A DNA stretch of 64,000 nucleotides from Gemmobacter sp034519525. Its GTDB lineage: Bacteria > Pseudomonadota > Alphaproteobacteria > Rhodobacterales > Rhodobacteraceae. Under the pieces are notes generated by a model. That model saw only the letters and a program-made list of their open reading frames with translations. It ran no database searches and had not been told where the DNA came from. The position numbers and the translations under genes are program-made. The DNA lies in assembly GCA_034519525.1 (NCBI GenBank), contig JAXHOJ010000022.1:13212-77211 (forward strand), written 5' to 3'. This document shows positions 35,381-44,139 of this stretch, piece by piece. Positions within the stretch are counted from its first letter, which is position 1; each line of letters begins with the position of its first letter.

Positions 35381-35504
35381 GATGATCTCCTAGCGTTTTG
35401 CTTTGTCTTGCAGCCCTGCGTTGGGGCCACTTCGTTGGGGCGGAATTGCCCGGCACTTCCCCGCCATTGCGGGCATTCGGGGGGCGTAACCGCCCCCCTT
35501 GAAC

Positions 35505-36521
35505 TTAGAACTGGTCTTCGAAGCGCTTGGCCAGATCTTCGATGTTTTCCGGCGGCCAGTCTTCGACATCCATCCCGAGATGCAGACCCATGCCCGAAAG
35601 CACTTCCTTGATCTCGTTCAGCGACTTGCGGCCGAAGTTCGGGGTGCGCAGCATCTCTGCTTCGGTCTTCTGGATCAGATCGCCGATATACACGATGTTG
35701 TCGTTCTTCAGGCAGTTGGCCGAACGGACCGAAAGCTCCAGCTCGTCGACTTTCTTGAGAAGAAGCGGGTTGAACTCCAACCCGGTTTCCAGCTCTGCCT
35801 TGGTGGCCGATTCCGGTTCGTCGAAGTTGACGAAGATGGCCAGCTGATCCTGCAGGATGCGCGCGGCATAGGCCACGGCATCATCCGGCGTCAGCGCGCC
35901 ATTGGTTTCGATCTTCATGGTGAGCTTGTCATAATCCAGCACCTGACCTTCGCGGGTCGGGGTGACTTCGTAAGACACTTTTTTCACCGGCGAGAAGATG
36001 GCGTCGATGGCAATCAGGCCAATCGGTGCATCTTCCGGCTTGTTCTTGTCCGCTGCCACATAGCCCTTGCCGGTATTCACCGTCAGTTCCATGTACAGAT
36101 CGGCCCCATCGTCGAGGTGGCAGATCACGTGATCCTTGTTCAGGATCTCGATGCCATTCGATTCAGAGATTTCGCCCGCCGTGACAACGCCGGGGCCTTT
36201 TGCCGAAATCGACAGGCGCTTCGGCCCTTCGACTTCCATCTTCAGCGAGACGCCTTTCAGGTTCAGCACGATGTCGGTGACATCTTCGCGCACACCAGAG
36301 ACGCTGGAAAATTCGTGCAGGACGTTGTCGATCTGCACGGAGGTGATAGCCCCACCCTGCAGTGACGACATCAGAACGCGACGCAGCGCGTTGCCAAGGG
36401 TCAGACCAAAGCCGCGCTCCAGCGGTTCAGCGATAACCGTGGCGGTGCGTGCAGCATCCGGCCCCGGTTTCACAACCAGCTGCGTCGGCTTGATCAGCTC
36501 AGCCCAGTTCTTGTGGATCAT
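35505..36521 (-). CDS. rpoA: RNA polymerase alpha subunit
   Basis: The 338 residues cover both alpha domains. The N-terminal assembly domain has EPLERGFGLTLGNALRRVLM. The C-terminal DNA/activator-binding domain has RSANCLKNDNIVYIGDLIQK and FGRKSLNEIKEVL. The ATG at 36521 follows GGAGGCGAAAGC; nine upstream in-frame codons look non-coding. Confidence 0.98.
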   Translation of the reverse strand: MIHKNWAELIKPTQLVVKPGPDAARTATVIAEPLERGFGLTLGNALRRVLMSSLQGGAITSVQIDNVLHEFSSVSGVREDVTDIVLNLKGVSLKMEVEGPKRLSISAKGPGVVTAGEISESNGIEILNKDHVICHLDDGADLYMELTVNTGKGYVAADKNKPEDAPIGLIAIDAIFSPVKKVSYEVTPTREGQVLDYDKLTMKIETNGALTPDDAVAYAARILQDQLAIFVNFDEPESATKAELETGLEFNPLLLKKVDELELSVRSANCLKNDNIVYIGDLIQKTEAEMLRTPNFGRKSLNEIKEVLSGMGLHLGMDVEDWPPENIEDLAKRFEDQF

Positions 36522-36636
36522 GCTTTCGCCTCCATACCTGTTCTCCACCCATGACCGTTAAGCGGAAAACGCCCGAGGATCAGAAATAGCAAACCGGGCC
36601 GCGCAACGAAGGCGCGGCCCGATTGAATATTGGTCG

Positions 36637-37026
36637 TCAGACGCGACGACGCTTCGGCGGACGGCAGCCGTTATGCGCCAGCGGCGTCACGTCGCGGATC
36701 GAGGTGATGGTCAGGCCAACCGCAGCCAGCGCACGCAGCGCCGATTCGCGGCCCGAACCCGGACCCTGCACTTCGACTTCGACAGTTTTCATGCCGTGTT
36801 CCTGAGCCTTTTTGGCGGCGTCCTCGGCAGCCATCTGGGCGGCATAGGGCGTCGATTTACGCGAGCCCTTGAAGCCCATGGTGCCCGAGGACGACCAGGA
36901 AATGGCGTTGCCCTGAACGTCGGAGATCAGGATCTTGGTGTTGTTGAACGAAGAGTTCACATGAACGACGCCAGCGGCGATGTTCTTGCGCTCTTTGCGC
37001 TTCATACGGGTCTTGTCGCGAGCCAT
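36637..37026 (-). CDS. rpsK: 30S ribosomal protein S11
   Basis: The 129 residues match S11: VVHVNSSFNNTKILISDVQG, then WSSSGTMGFKGSRKSTPYAA, and the C-terminal DVTPLAHNGCRPPKRRRV. It lies on the 30S platform. It follows rpsM by 14 bases and precedes rpoA by 115. Confidence 0.98.
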   Translation of the reverse strand: MARDKTRMKRKERKNIAAGVVHVNSSFNNTKILISDVQGNAISWSSSGTMGFKGSRKSTPYAAQMAAEDAAKKAQEHGMKTVEVEVQGPGSGRESALRALAAVGLTITSIRDVTPLAHNGCRPPKRRRV

Positions 37027-37040
37027 GTGCTACCCTCCCC

Positions 37041-37409
37041 TTACTTCTTCTTGCCGGCAATGGCCTTAGCGGGGCCTTTGCGGGTGCGAGCGTTGGTGTG
37101 GGTGCGCTGGCCACGAACCGGAAGGTTCCGGCGGTGACGCAGACCGCGGTAGCAGCCAAGGTCCATCAGACGCTTGACGTTCATCGACACTTCACGGCGC
37201 AGGTCGCCTTCAACGGTGAAGTTGGCGTCGATGTATTCGCGGATGGCCAGAACTTCGGCATCCGACAGATCGTTCACGCGACGGGCGCGGTCGATGCTGA
37301 GGGCTTCGCAGATCTGTTCGGCAAAATGGGCGCCGATGCCATGGATGTACTGAAGCGAGATCGGAACCCGCTTCCCGGTCGGGATGTTAACGCCAGCGAT
37401 ACGTGCCAC
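37041..37409 (-). CDS. rpsM: 30S ribosomal protein S13
   Basis: S13 contacts the head of the 30S subunit and the P-site tRNA. The GTG at 37407-37409 is preferred: it gives MARIAGVNIPTGKRVPISLQ and 122 residues, the family norm, and AAGGAA is well spaced before it. The ATG two codons upstream (37415) is only a base or two from that ribosome site. The tail is the usual GQRTHTNARTRKGPAKAIAG. A strong terminator separates it from adk upstream. Confidence 0.95.
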   Translation of the reverse strand: MARIAGVNIPTGKRVPISLQYIHGIGAHFAEQICEALSIDRARRVNDLSDAEVLAIREYIDANFTVEGDLRREVSMNVKRLMDLGCYRGLRHRRNLPVRGQRTHTNARTRKGPAKAIAGKKK

Positions 37410-37527
37410 GCGCATTTCCTTTTGTTGCGGTTCCGTAATGCCAGAACCTTTTTTCACAACCCCGGTGCGGCGCGAGAGTGCATTAAACGCCGCCCGGATC
37501 GAAGCCCTGCCAGTTTCCCCTGGGGAA

Positions 37528-37569
37528 AACAAAAGCCACGGACGATTCCCATACGGGACGCCGTGGCTT
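37528..37569 (-). terminator. Intrinsic terminator between adk and rpsM
   Basis: On the minus strand AAGCCACGG pairs with CCGTGGCTT, with an inner TCCC/GGGA pairing in the loop, followed by TTGTTTT. It lies about 40 bases after the adk stop. The rpsM group would then need its own promoter or read-through. Confidence 0.85.
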
Positions 37570-37610
37570 AGGGGGTTTTGCGCGGCCCGTCAAGGCCGCC
37601 ACAAGCGGAT

Positions 37611-38261
37611 TCAGCTCTTGTCAAGAACTTTTGCGATAGACGCCGAAACGGCCTCCAACTCTGCCAGCCCATCGACAGAGGCCAGCTTGTCCTTGGCATA
37701 GTAGTAGCCGACAAGTGGCGAAGTTTTCTTGTAATATTCCATCAGACGCGTCTTGAGGCTGTCTTCATTGTCATCAGCCCGGCGCACCAGACGGTCACTG
37801 CCGCAGGCATCACAGATGCCCGGCTTGGCAGTCGGCTTGGTCGCATCGTGATAGACGGCACCGCAATTGCCGCAGGTGTAGCGCCCGGTGATCCGGGCCA
37901 CCAGCGCGGCATCATCCACCTGCATCTCGATCACGGCATCCAGGCTCTGCCCCATGCGGGCCAGCAAAGCCCCAAGGGCATCAGCCTGTTTCAGCGTGCG
38001 CGGGAAGCCGTCGAAGATGAAGCCACCACCGGCATTGCCGGTGATCTTCTCTTCGATCAGGCCAATCACGATCTCATCCGTGACGAGCCCACCCTTGTCC
38101 ATCACCTCGGCCACCTTGCGGCCCATCTCGCTGCCCGATGACTTAGCCTCGCGCAGCATGTCACCTGTGGACAGCTGCACCATGTTGCGGTCATCGACCA
38201 GCCGCTTGGCCTGCGTTCCCTTGCCGGCACCCGGAGGGCCGAGGAGGATGATGTTCGGCAT
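37611..38261 (-). CDS. adk: Adenylate kinase, zinc-LID type
   Basis: A 216-residue long-form adenylate kinase that converts AMP and ATP to two ADP. The P-loop is GPPGAGKGT (8-16) and the NMP-binding motif is GFIFDGFPRTLKQAD. The LID carries CGNCG and CDACG, four cysteines placed to bind structural zinc. It follows secY by 15 bases, as in many bacteria. Confidence 0.97.
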   Translation of the reverse strand: MPNIILLGPPGAGKGTQAKRLVDDRNMVQLSTGDMLREAKSSGSEMGRKVAEVMDKGGLVTDEIVIGLIEEKITGNAGGGFIFDGFPRTLKQADALGALLARMGQSLDAVIEMQVDDAALVARITGRYTCGNCGAVYHDATKPTAKPGICDACGSDRLVRRADDNEDSLKTRLMEYYKKTSPLVGYYYAKDKLASVDGLAELEAVSASIAKVLDKS

Positions 38262-38276
38262 TGCTCTTCCCTTTTG

Positions 38277-39632
38277 TCAGCGGCGGGTGGGCGCCTTGGC
38301 GGGCCGCTTGCGGCCGCGCAGCTGCGATTTTTCGATCAGCCCTTCGTATTGATGCGCCAACAGATGCGACTGCACCTGGTTGATCGTATCCATGGTGACA
38401 GACACCACGATCAGCACGGAAGTCCCACCAAAGTAGAAGGGAATCGCCAGCTGGCTGCGGAGGATTTCCGGCAGCAGGCAGATCACGGCCAGATAGCCCG
38501 CGCCCAGCACCAGAATCCGGTTCACCACATATTCCAGATATTCTTCGGTCTTCTTGCCGGGGCGGATGCCAGGCACAAAACCGCTCTGGTTTTTCAGGTT
38601 GTCGGCGACATCATCCACTTTGAACGACACGTTAAACGTGTAGAAATAGGCGAAGAACACGATCATTGCCGTGAAGAACAGCAGGTACAGCGGCTGCCCC
38701 GGCCCGAAATAGGCCAGAATGGTCGACATGACCGGACCGGTTTCCGTATGCGAAAACGTGGCGATCGTGGTCGGCAGCAGCAGCAGCGACGAGGCAAAGA
38801 TGGCCGGAATCACGCCTGCCGGGTTCACCTTCACCGGCAGATGCGACGATCCGCCATCATAGATCTTCATCCCGACCTGACGCCGGGGATACTGGATATG
38901 GATCTTGCGCAAGGCGCGTTCCATGAACACCACAGCGGCAATCACGACGATCACCATCACCATCACGCCCACGATCACGGCGGGCGAAATCGCCCCCGAA
39001 CGGCCCTGGCTGAAGAACTGCGCCAGTGCTGCCGGAATTTCAGCCACGATCCCCACGAAGATGATCAGAGAAATGCCGTTGCCGATGCCACGTGCGGTGA
39101 TCTGCTCGCCCAGCCACATCAGGAACATCGTGCCGCCAACCAGCGTGATGACCACACCGGCCCGGAAGAACATGCCCGGTTCATGGGCCAGATCGCCGGC
39201 CTCCAGGCTCAGCGCGATACCCCAGGCCTGAAACAGCGCCAGCGCCACGGTGCCGTAGCGCGTGTACTGGTTCATCTTCTTGCGGCCCTGCTCGCCCTCT
39301 TTCTTCAGCTGCTCCAGCTGGGGCACCATGGCCCCCAGAAGCTGCACGATGATCGAGGCCGAGATATAGGGCATGATGCCCAGGGCAAAGATACCCATCC
39401 GGCTGATCGCGCCGCCGGTGAACATGTTCAGAATACCGCCCAGACCGGCCGACACATCCGACATGAATTCGCGCAGCGCCCCGCCATCAATCCCGGGAAC
39501 GGGAATGTAGGTGCCAAGGCGATAGACGATCAACAGGCCGATCGTGAAGAAGATGCGTTGGCGAAGGTCAGAGGCCTTGCCCAAGGCGCCCCAGCTCAGG
39601 TTCGCCGCCATTTGCTCTGCAGCAGATGCCAT
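38277..39632 (-). CDS. secY: Preprotein translocase subunit SecY
   Basis: The 451 residues form the ten-helix channel of the Sec translocon. YRLGTYIPVPGIDGGALREF, then GIFALGIMPYISASIIVQLL and IHIQYPRRQVGMKIYDGGSS are conserved segments. The ATG at 39632 (MASAAEQMAANLSWGALGKA) matches relatives and follows AAAGAG. An ATG five codons upstream (39647) lacks a ribosome site. It lies between rplO and adk. Confidence 0.96.
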   Translation of the reverse strand: MASAAEQMAANLSWGALGKASDLRQRIFFTIGLLIVYRLGTYIPVPGIDGGALREFMSDVSAGLGGILNMFTGGAISRMGIFALGIMPYISASIIVQLLGAMVPQLEQLKKEGEQGRKKMNQYTRYGTVALALFQAWGIALSLEAGDLAHEPGMFFRAGVVITLVGGTMFLMWLGEQITARGIGNGISLIIFVGIVAEIPAALAQFFSQGRSGAISPAVIVGVMVMVIVVIAAVVFMERALRKIHIQYPRRQVGMKIYDGGSSHLPVKVNPAGVIPAIFASSLLLLPTTIATFSHTETGPVMSTILAYFGPGQPLYLLFFTAMIVFFAYFYTFNVSFKVDDVADNLKNQSGFVPGIRPGKKTEEYLEYVVNRILVLGAGYLAVICLLPEILRSQLAIPFYFGGTSVLIVVSVTMDTINQVQSHLLAHQYEGLIEKSQLRGRKRPAKAPTRR

Positions 39633-39643
39633 GCCCAGCTCTT

Positions 39644-40210
39644 TCATGAGAGCGCCGCCGAACCGGGCTTTCCGGTCGGCGGCGCGGGAAAACTTGTGCC
39701 TGATGTAGGCGGTCTTGCGACCGCCGACAACACCTTATTCGCCGCGCGCAGCATCTTGGTCAGCGTCAGCGCGCCACCGGCCTTGGCCACAGCCTCGACA
39801 GCAGCAGCCGAAGCGCCGGTCACCTTCAGGGTGACTTTCGAGGTGATCTCGCCCTTGTTCAGGATGCGGATACCGTCACGCTTGTGGTTGGTCAGACCAG
39901 CGGCCACCAGCATGTCTTCGGTGATCTCGGCAGAGATATCCAGCTTGCCCGCGGCAATGAATTTCTCGATCAGGCCGAGGTTGACCACCGCATATTCCTT
40001 GGCATTCGGCTTGGTAAAGCCGCGCTTCGGCAGGCGGCGGTACAGCGGCATCTGGCCGCCCTCGTAACCACCCAGAGCCACGCCCGAACGCGATTTCTGG
40101 CCCTTGATACCACGGCCAGCGGTCTTGCCCTTGCCCGAACCCGGACCGCGCGCAACGCGCTTCTGCTTCTTGGCGGCGCCTGCGTTGTCGGAAAGTTCAT
40201 GAAGCTTCAT
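39644..40210 (-). CDS. rplO: 50S ribosomal protein L15, C-terminus probably shifted by a -1 indel
   Basis: Residues 1 to about 152 (MKLHELSDNAGAAKKQKRVA, then GPGSGKGKTAGRGIKGQKSR, through to AKAGGALTLTK) are a normal L15, an early 50S assembly protein. The raw frame then adds about 36 unrelated residues up to 39644. Restoring one base near 39754 gives LTLTKDAARGE and a stop at 39735-39737. That makes 158 residues, the usual length, and frees a normal gap before secY. I therefore take 39735 as the likely true end. Confidence 0.88.
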   Translation of the reverse strand: MKLHELSDNAGAAKKQKRVARGPGSGKGKTAGRGIKGQKSRSGVALGGYEGGQMPLYRRLPKRGFTKPNAKEYAVVNLGLIEKFIAAGKLDISAEITEDMLVAAGLTNHKRDGIRILNKGEITSKVTLKVTGASAAAVEAVAKAGGALTLTKMLRAANKVLSAVARPPTSGTSFPAPPTGKPGSAALS

Positions 40211-40323
40211 GTCGCTATCTCCTTGGCCGGAACTGCCCCGCCAGCGACGGATTGGGGCAAACACGGCATTTTTGCTTGTTACAGGAACCTCCAGCGATTC
40301 CGTGGGTGCCTATTAAATGGGAA

Positions 40324-40349
40324 AGGCGCGCGGTTCAACCCGCGCGCCT
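40324..40349 (-). promoter_or_regulatory. Hairpin between rpmD and rplO
   Basis: AGGCGCGCGG pairs perfectly with CCGCGCGCCT across a six-base loop. On the minus strand it is followed by TTCCCATTTAA, only a weak U-tract. It lies in the 181-base gap between rpmD and rplO and may be a partial terminator or processing site. Confidence 0.6.
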
Positions 40350-40391
40350 CCCCTATTGCATGTTCATGGCGCGCCAAGGCACGCCACGAAA

Positions 40392-40586
40392 TCAGCCGCG
40401 CTCTTCGATGATCTTCACAAGATGCGAGATCTTGTTGACCATGCCGCGAACCGAAGGAGTATCTTCCAGCTCACGGGTGCGGTTCATCTTGTTCAGGCCC
40501 AGACCTTTCAGGGTCGCGGTCTGAATGGCCGGGCGGCGGGCGGCCGAAGCCACCTGCTGCACGACGATGGTTTTCTTTGCGGTCAT
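40392..40586 (-). CDS. rpmD: 50S ribosomal protein L30
   Basis: The 64 residues match L30. IVVQQVASAARRPAIQTATL and LNKMNRTRELEDTPSVRGMV show the conserved small alpha-beta fold. It starts two bases after the rpsE stop. Confidence 0.97.
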   Translation of the reverse strand: MTAKKTIVVQQVASAARRPAIQTATLKGLGLNKMNRTRELEDTPSVRGMVNKISHLVKIIEERG

Positions 40587-40588
40587 GA

Positions 40589-41164
40589 TCAGGCCTCCAC
40601 TGCTTCAGCTTCGGGCTTTTTCAGGATCTCGGCAACTTTCTTGCCGCGACGCTGTGCGATCTGACGGGGCGAGCTTTCGTGCTTCAGACCGTCGATGGTT
40701 GCACGGATCATGTTGTAGGGGTTCTGCGAGCCCATGGACTTCGCAACAACGTCCTGCACACCCAGCATCTCGAACACGGCGCGCATCGGGCCACCGGCGA
40801 TGATGCCGGTACCTGCAACGGCCGCACGCATCACAACCTTGCCGGCGCCGTGGCGGCCTTCCATGTCGTGGTGCAGGGTCCGGGCGTCCTTCAGCGGCAC
40901 GCGGACGAGCGAGCGCTTGGCCTGCTCGGTCGCCTTGCGGATCGCTTCCGGCACTTCTTTTGCCTTGCCCTTGCCGAAGCCGACGCGACCACGCTGGTCA
41001 CCGACCACGACCAGAGCTGCAAAGCCGAAGCGCTTGCCACCCTTTACGGTTTTCGAAACCCGGTTGATCGCCACCAGACGGTCAGCGAATTCGGGCGTTT
41101 CTTCCCGAGCGTCGCTGCGACGGTCATCACGGCGGCCTTCCCGGCGGTTTTCACGTTCTGCCAT
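40589..41164 (-). CDS. rpsE: 30S ribosomal protein S5
   Basis: A 191-residue S5, involved in decoding accuracy. A charged N-terminal extension (ENRREGRRDDRRSDAREETP) precedes VKGGKRFGFAALVVVGD and the conserved GTGIIAGGPMRAVFEMLGVQ. It lies between rplR and rpmD in spc order. Confidence 0.98.
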   Translation of the reverse strand: MAERENRREGRRDDRRSDAREETPEFADRLVAINRVSKTVKGGKRFGFAALVVVGDQRGRVGFGKGKAKEVPEAIRKATEQAKRSLVRVPLKDARTLHHDMEGRHGAGKVVMRAAVAGTGIIAGGPMRAVFEMLGVQDVVAKSMGSQNPYNMIRATIDGLKHESSPRQIAQRRGKKVAEILKKPEAEAVEA

Positions 41165-41175
41165 GTTTCAACTCC

Positions 41176-41535
41176 TCAGAACTTCAGGCCGCCTTCACGG
41201 GCAGCATCGGCCAGAGCCTTGATCTTCCCGTGAAAGAGGAAACCACCGCGATCGAAGTAGCATTCTTCGATACCGGCCGCTTTGGCGCGTTCGGCAATCG
41301 TGGAACCCACCTTGGCGGCGGCCTCCACATTGTTCTTGCCGACGAAGCCCAGCTCTTTCTCCAAGGTGGAGGCAGCAGCCAGGGTCACGCCATTGACGTC
41401 GTCGATCAGCTGGACGCTGATGTTCTTGCTGGAGCGGTGCACCGACAGCCGCAGACGACCGTTGGCAACCGCTTTCAGTTTGTTCCGGACGCGCAGCCGA
41501 CGCTTGAGGAACAGATCTCTCTTGTTGTTCGCCAT
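41176..41535 (-). CDS. rplR: 50S ribosomal protein L18
   Basis: A 119-residue 5S rRNA-binding protein. RRLRVRNKLKAVANGRLRLS, then VHRSSKNISVQLIDD, and the C-terminal CYFDRGGFLFHGKIKALADA match L18. It is 11 bases from both rplF and rpsE. Confidence 0.97.
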   Translation of the reverse strand: MANNKRDLFLKRRLRVRNKLKAVANGRLRLSVHRSSKNISVQLIDDVNGVTLAAASTLEKELGFVGKNNVEAAAKVGSTIAERAKAAGIEECYFDRGGFLFHGKIKALADAAREGGLKF

Positions 41536-41546
41536 CTTCGCTGTCC

Positions 41547-42080
41547 TTACTTCTTCTTGCCTTCCTTGCGGAAGATGAATTCACCCTTGTACCGGATGCC
41601 TTTGCCTTTGTAGGGCTCGGGGCGCTTCCAGTCGCGGATGTTCGCAGCAACCTGACCAACGAGCTGTTGGTCGATGCCTTCCACAACGATTTCAGTCTGC
41701 TTCGGGGTCACGATGGTGACGCCCTGCGGCACTTCGAAGTTCACTTCATGCGAATAGCCGAGCGACAGCTTCAGAACGTTGCCAGCCATCTGGGCGCGGT
41801 AACCCACACCCTGGATTTCAAGCTCTTTCTTGAAGCCGGTCGTCACGCCGGTGACCAGGTTTTCGACCATGGACCGCACCATACCCCATTGCTGACGGGC
41901 ACGTTTGGACGTGCCGCGCGGGGTGACCTTCACCGAACCCTCTTCGAGGGCCAGGGTGACGTCATCAGTTGCGGTGAAGGAGCGGGCGCCTTTCGGGCCC
42001 TTCACTTCAACGGTCTGGCCCTTGACCTCAGCGGTCACGCCTTGCGGCAGGCCGACGGGTTTTTTGCCGATACGAGACAT
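41547..42080 (-). CDS. rplF: 50S ribosomal protein L6
   Basis: The 177 residues show two L6 modules: MSRIGKKPVGLPQGVTAEVK at the start and the second-domain PQGVTIVTPKQTEIVVEGID. The ending KGKGIRYKGEFIFRKEGKKK is diagnostic. L6 lies near the factor-binding site of the 50S subunit. Confidence 0.98.
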   Translation of the reverse strand: MSRIGKKPVGLPQGVTAEVKGQTVEVKGPKGARSFTATDDVTLALEEGSVKVTPRGTSKRARQQWGMVRSMVENLVTGVTTGFKKELEIQGVGYRAQMAGNVLKLSLGYSHEVNFEVPQGVTIVTPKQTEIVVEGIDQQLVGQVAANIRDWKRPEPYKGKGIRYKGEFIFRKEGKKK

Positions 42081-42090
42081 TCAACCCTCC

Positions 42091-42489
42091 TTAGAACACG
42101 GTGCAGAGCACTTCACCGCCAACATTGGCGGATCGTGCTGCTGCATCGGACATGACGCCTTTCGGCGTGGAGACGATGGAAACGCCAAGACCGTTACGCA
42201 CCGACGGGATTTCCTTCACGCCCATATAGACGCGGCGGCCCGGCTTCGAGACGCGCTTCAGCTCGCGGATGACAGGCTCGCCTTCGAAGTATTTCAGCGA
42301 AATCAGCAGCTCACCCTGACCATTTTCGGTCGAAGCGCGCTCGTATCCGCGGATATAGCCTTCGTCAGCCAGCACATCGAGAACCCAGGCGCGCAGTTTG
42401 GACGCCGGGGTGGAAACGGTCGATTTGCCACGCATCTGCGCATTGCGGATGCGGGTCAGCATATCGCCGAGAGGATCGTTCACAGACAT
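42091..42489 (-). CDS. rpsH: 30S ribosomal protein S8
   Basis: The 132 residues match S8, a central-domain 16S rRNA binder that in some bacteria also represses the spc operon. DPLGDMLTRIRNAQMRGKST and GVSIVSTPKGVMSDAAARSA are conserved. It is placed between rpsN and rplF. Confidence 0.98.
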   Translation of the reverse strand: MSVNDPLGDMLTRIRNAQMRGKSTVSTPASKLRAWVLDVLADEGYIRGYERASTENGQGELLISLKYFEGEPVIRELKRVSKPGRRVYMGVKEIPSVRNGLGVSIVSTPKGVMSDAAARSANVGGEVLCTVF

Positions 42490-42501
42490 CTACGTTCCTC
42501 C

Positions 42502-42807
42502 TTACCAGCTCGACTTCACCATGCCGGGGATCTGACCAAACGAGGCCAGTTCACGCAGCATGATCCGCGACAGCTTCAGCTTACGGTAATAAGCATGGGG
42601 ACGGCCCGTCAGCTGGCAGCGGTTGTGCAGCCGGGTGGCGGACGAATTGCGGGGCAGTTCCGCCAGTTTCTGAGCAGCCTTGAAGCGCTCGGCAACCGGA
42701 AGGTCCTGATTGGAGATGATCTCTTTGAGAGAAGCGCGCTTGGCGGCGTAGACGTCCACCAGGTGCTGACGCTTTTTCTCGCGTTCGATCATGGATTTTT
42801 TGGCCAT
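42502..42807 (-). CDS. rpsN: 30S ribosomal protein S14
   Basis: A 101-residue S14 of the long, zinc-free type: the motif position reads CQLTGRPHAYYRKLKLSRIM without the CxxC pairs. N-terminal KKSMIEREKKRQHLVDVYA is typical of proteobacteria. Confidence 0.98.
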   Translation of the reverse strand: MAKKSMIEREKKRQHLVDVYAAKRASLKEIISNQDLPVAERFKAAQKLAELPRNSSATRLHNRCQLTGRPHAYYRKLKLSRIMLRELASFGQIPGMVKSSW

Positions 42808-42826
42808 AATGTCTTTCCTCGCGCGA

Positions 42827-43387
42827 TCAGCTGGAGAACGGCATGTTGAAGTGCTTCAGCAGCGACTTCGCTTCGGCGTCCGTCTTGGCGTTGGTGCAGA
42901 TGATGATATCCATGCCCAGAACGTCGTCGATCTTGTCGAAGTCGATCTCGGGGAACACGATCTGTTCCTTGAGCCCCATGGCATAGTTGCCACGGCCATC
43001 GAACGAGGTGCCCTTGACGCCGCGGAAGTCGCGGACGCGCGGCAGGGCCACGTTCACCAGACGGTCGAGGAATTCATACATGCGGTCGCCCCGGAGGGTA
43101 ACCTTGCAGCCGAGCGGCATTTCTTCACGCACGCGGAAGCCGGCGATCGACTTCTTGGCATAGGTGATGATGGCCTTCTGACCCGCGATGGCCGTCATCT
43201 GCTCTGCAGCAGCCTTGACCTTTTTGGTGTCTTTCACGGCTTCGCCGACGCCCATGTTGATCACGATCTTGTCCAGACGCGGGATCTGCATGTCGTTCGT
43301 ATAGCCGAACTCTTCTTTCATCGCCGCGCGGATCTTGGCCTTGAATTCGGCCTTCAGACGCGGGGTATAGGTCGCAGCATCAAGCAT
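42827..43387 (-). CDS. rplE: 50S ribosomal protein L5
   Basis: The 186 residues match L5, which binds 5S rRNA and contacts the P-site tRNA. PRLDKIVINMGVGEAVKDTK, then GLKEQIVFPEIDFDKIDDVL are conserved. It shares one base with the rplX stop. Confidence 0.98.
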   Translation of the reverse strand: MLDAATYTPRLKAEFKAKIRAAMKEEFGYTNDMQIPRLDKIVINMGVGEAVKDTKKVKAAAEQMTAIAGQKAIITYAKKSIAGFRVREEMPLGCKVTLRGDRMYEFLDRLVNVALPRVRDFRGVKGTSFDGRGNYAMGLKEQIVFPEIDFDKIDDVLGMDIIICTNAKTDAEAKSLLKHFNMPFSS

Positions 43388-43692
43388 CAGATCACATCCC
43401 CCGTGGTCTTGGCGAAGCGCACTTTCACACCGTCTTCAAAACGGAAGCCGACGCGGGTGGGCTTGCCATCCTTGTCAACGATCGCGAGATTCGACAGGTC
43501 GATCGGCATCGCTTTTGCGATCCGGCCACCCTGCGTGCCCTGCGACTGCTTGGTGTGGCGAATGGCGATGTTCACGCCTTCCACAACGGCTTTGTTGGCC
43601 GAAGGGTTCACCGAGGCGATTTCGCCCTGCTTGCCCTTGTCCTTGCCGGTCAGAACGACAACCTTGTCGCCTTTTTTCAACTTCGCAGCCAT
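43387..43692 (-). CDS. rplX: 50S ribosomal protein L24
   Basis: The 101 residues match L24, an assembly initiator. The KOW motif (KLKKGDKVVVLTGKDKGKQG) opens the protein and KTTGDVI closes it. It overlaps rplN and rplE by one base each. Confidence 0.98.
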   Translation of the reverse strand: MAAKLKKGDKVVVLTGKDKGKQGEIASVNPSANKAVVEGVNIAIRHTKQSQGTQGGRIAKAMPIDLSNLAIVDKDGKPTRVGFRFEDGVKVRFAKTTGDVI

Positions 43693-44060
43693 CAGAGCAC
43701 CTCCGGCGCCAGCGAGATGATCTTCATGAAGTTCTTCGCACGCAGTTCACGCACGACCGGCCCGAAGATACGGGTGCCAACCGGTTCGCCCTGATTGTTC
43801 AGGATGACGGCGGCGTTACGGTCGAAACGAATGGAGGTGCCGTCTTCACGACGCACTTCCTTTGCGGTGCGAACGACAACGGCTTTGCGCACGTCGCCCT
43901 TCTTCACACGGCCCTTCGGAATCGCCTCCTTGACCGACACCACGATGATGTCGCCCACGGATGCGTAGCGGCGGTGCGAACCGCCCAGAACCTTGATGCA
44001 CTGAACTCGGCGAGCGCCAGAGTTATCAGCAACATCCAGATTGGTCTGCATCTGGATCAT
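43692..44060 (-). CDS. rplN: 50S ribosomal protein L14
   Basis: A 122-residue L14. MIQMQTNLDVADNSGARRVQ and the closing ELRAKNFMKIISLAPEVL are diagnostic. It follows rpsQ after 79 bases once the rpsQ frame is corrected. Confidence 0.98.
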   Translation of the reverse strand: MIQMQTNLDVADNSGARRVQCIKVLGGSHRRYASVGDIIVVSVKEAIPKGRVKKGDVRKAVVVRTAKEVRREDGTSIRFDRNAAVILNNQGEPVGTRIFGPVVRELRAKNFMKIISLAPEVL

Positions 44061-44139
44061 TTGGTTTCTCCCGACCTTTGGTTCCGCTAATCCGTCACGG
44101 TCCCAGGGTTTCGTTCAAGGCTGAACGATGGGCCGAAGC

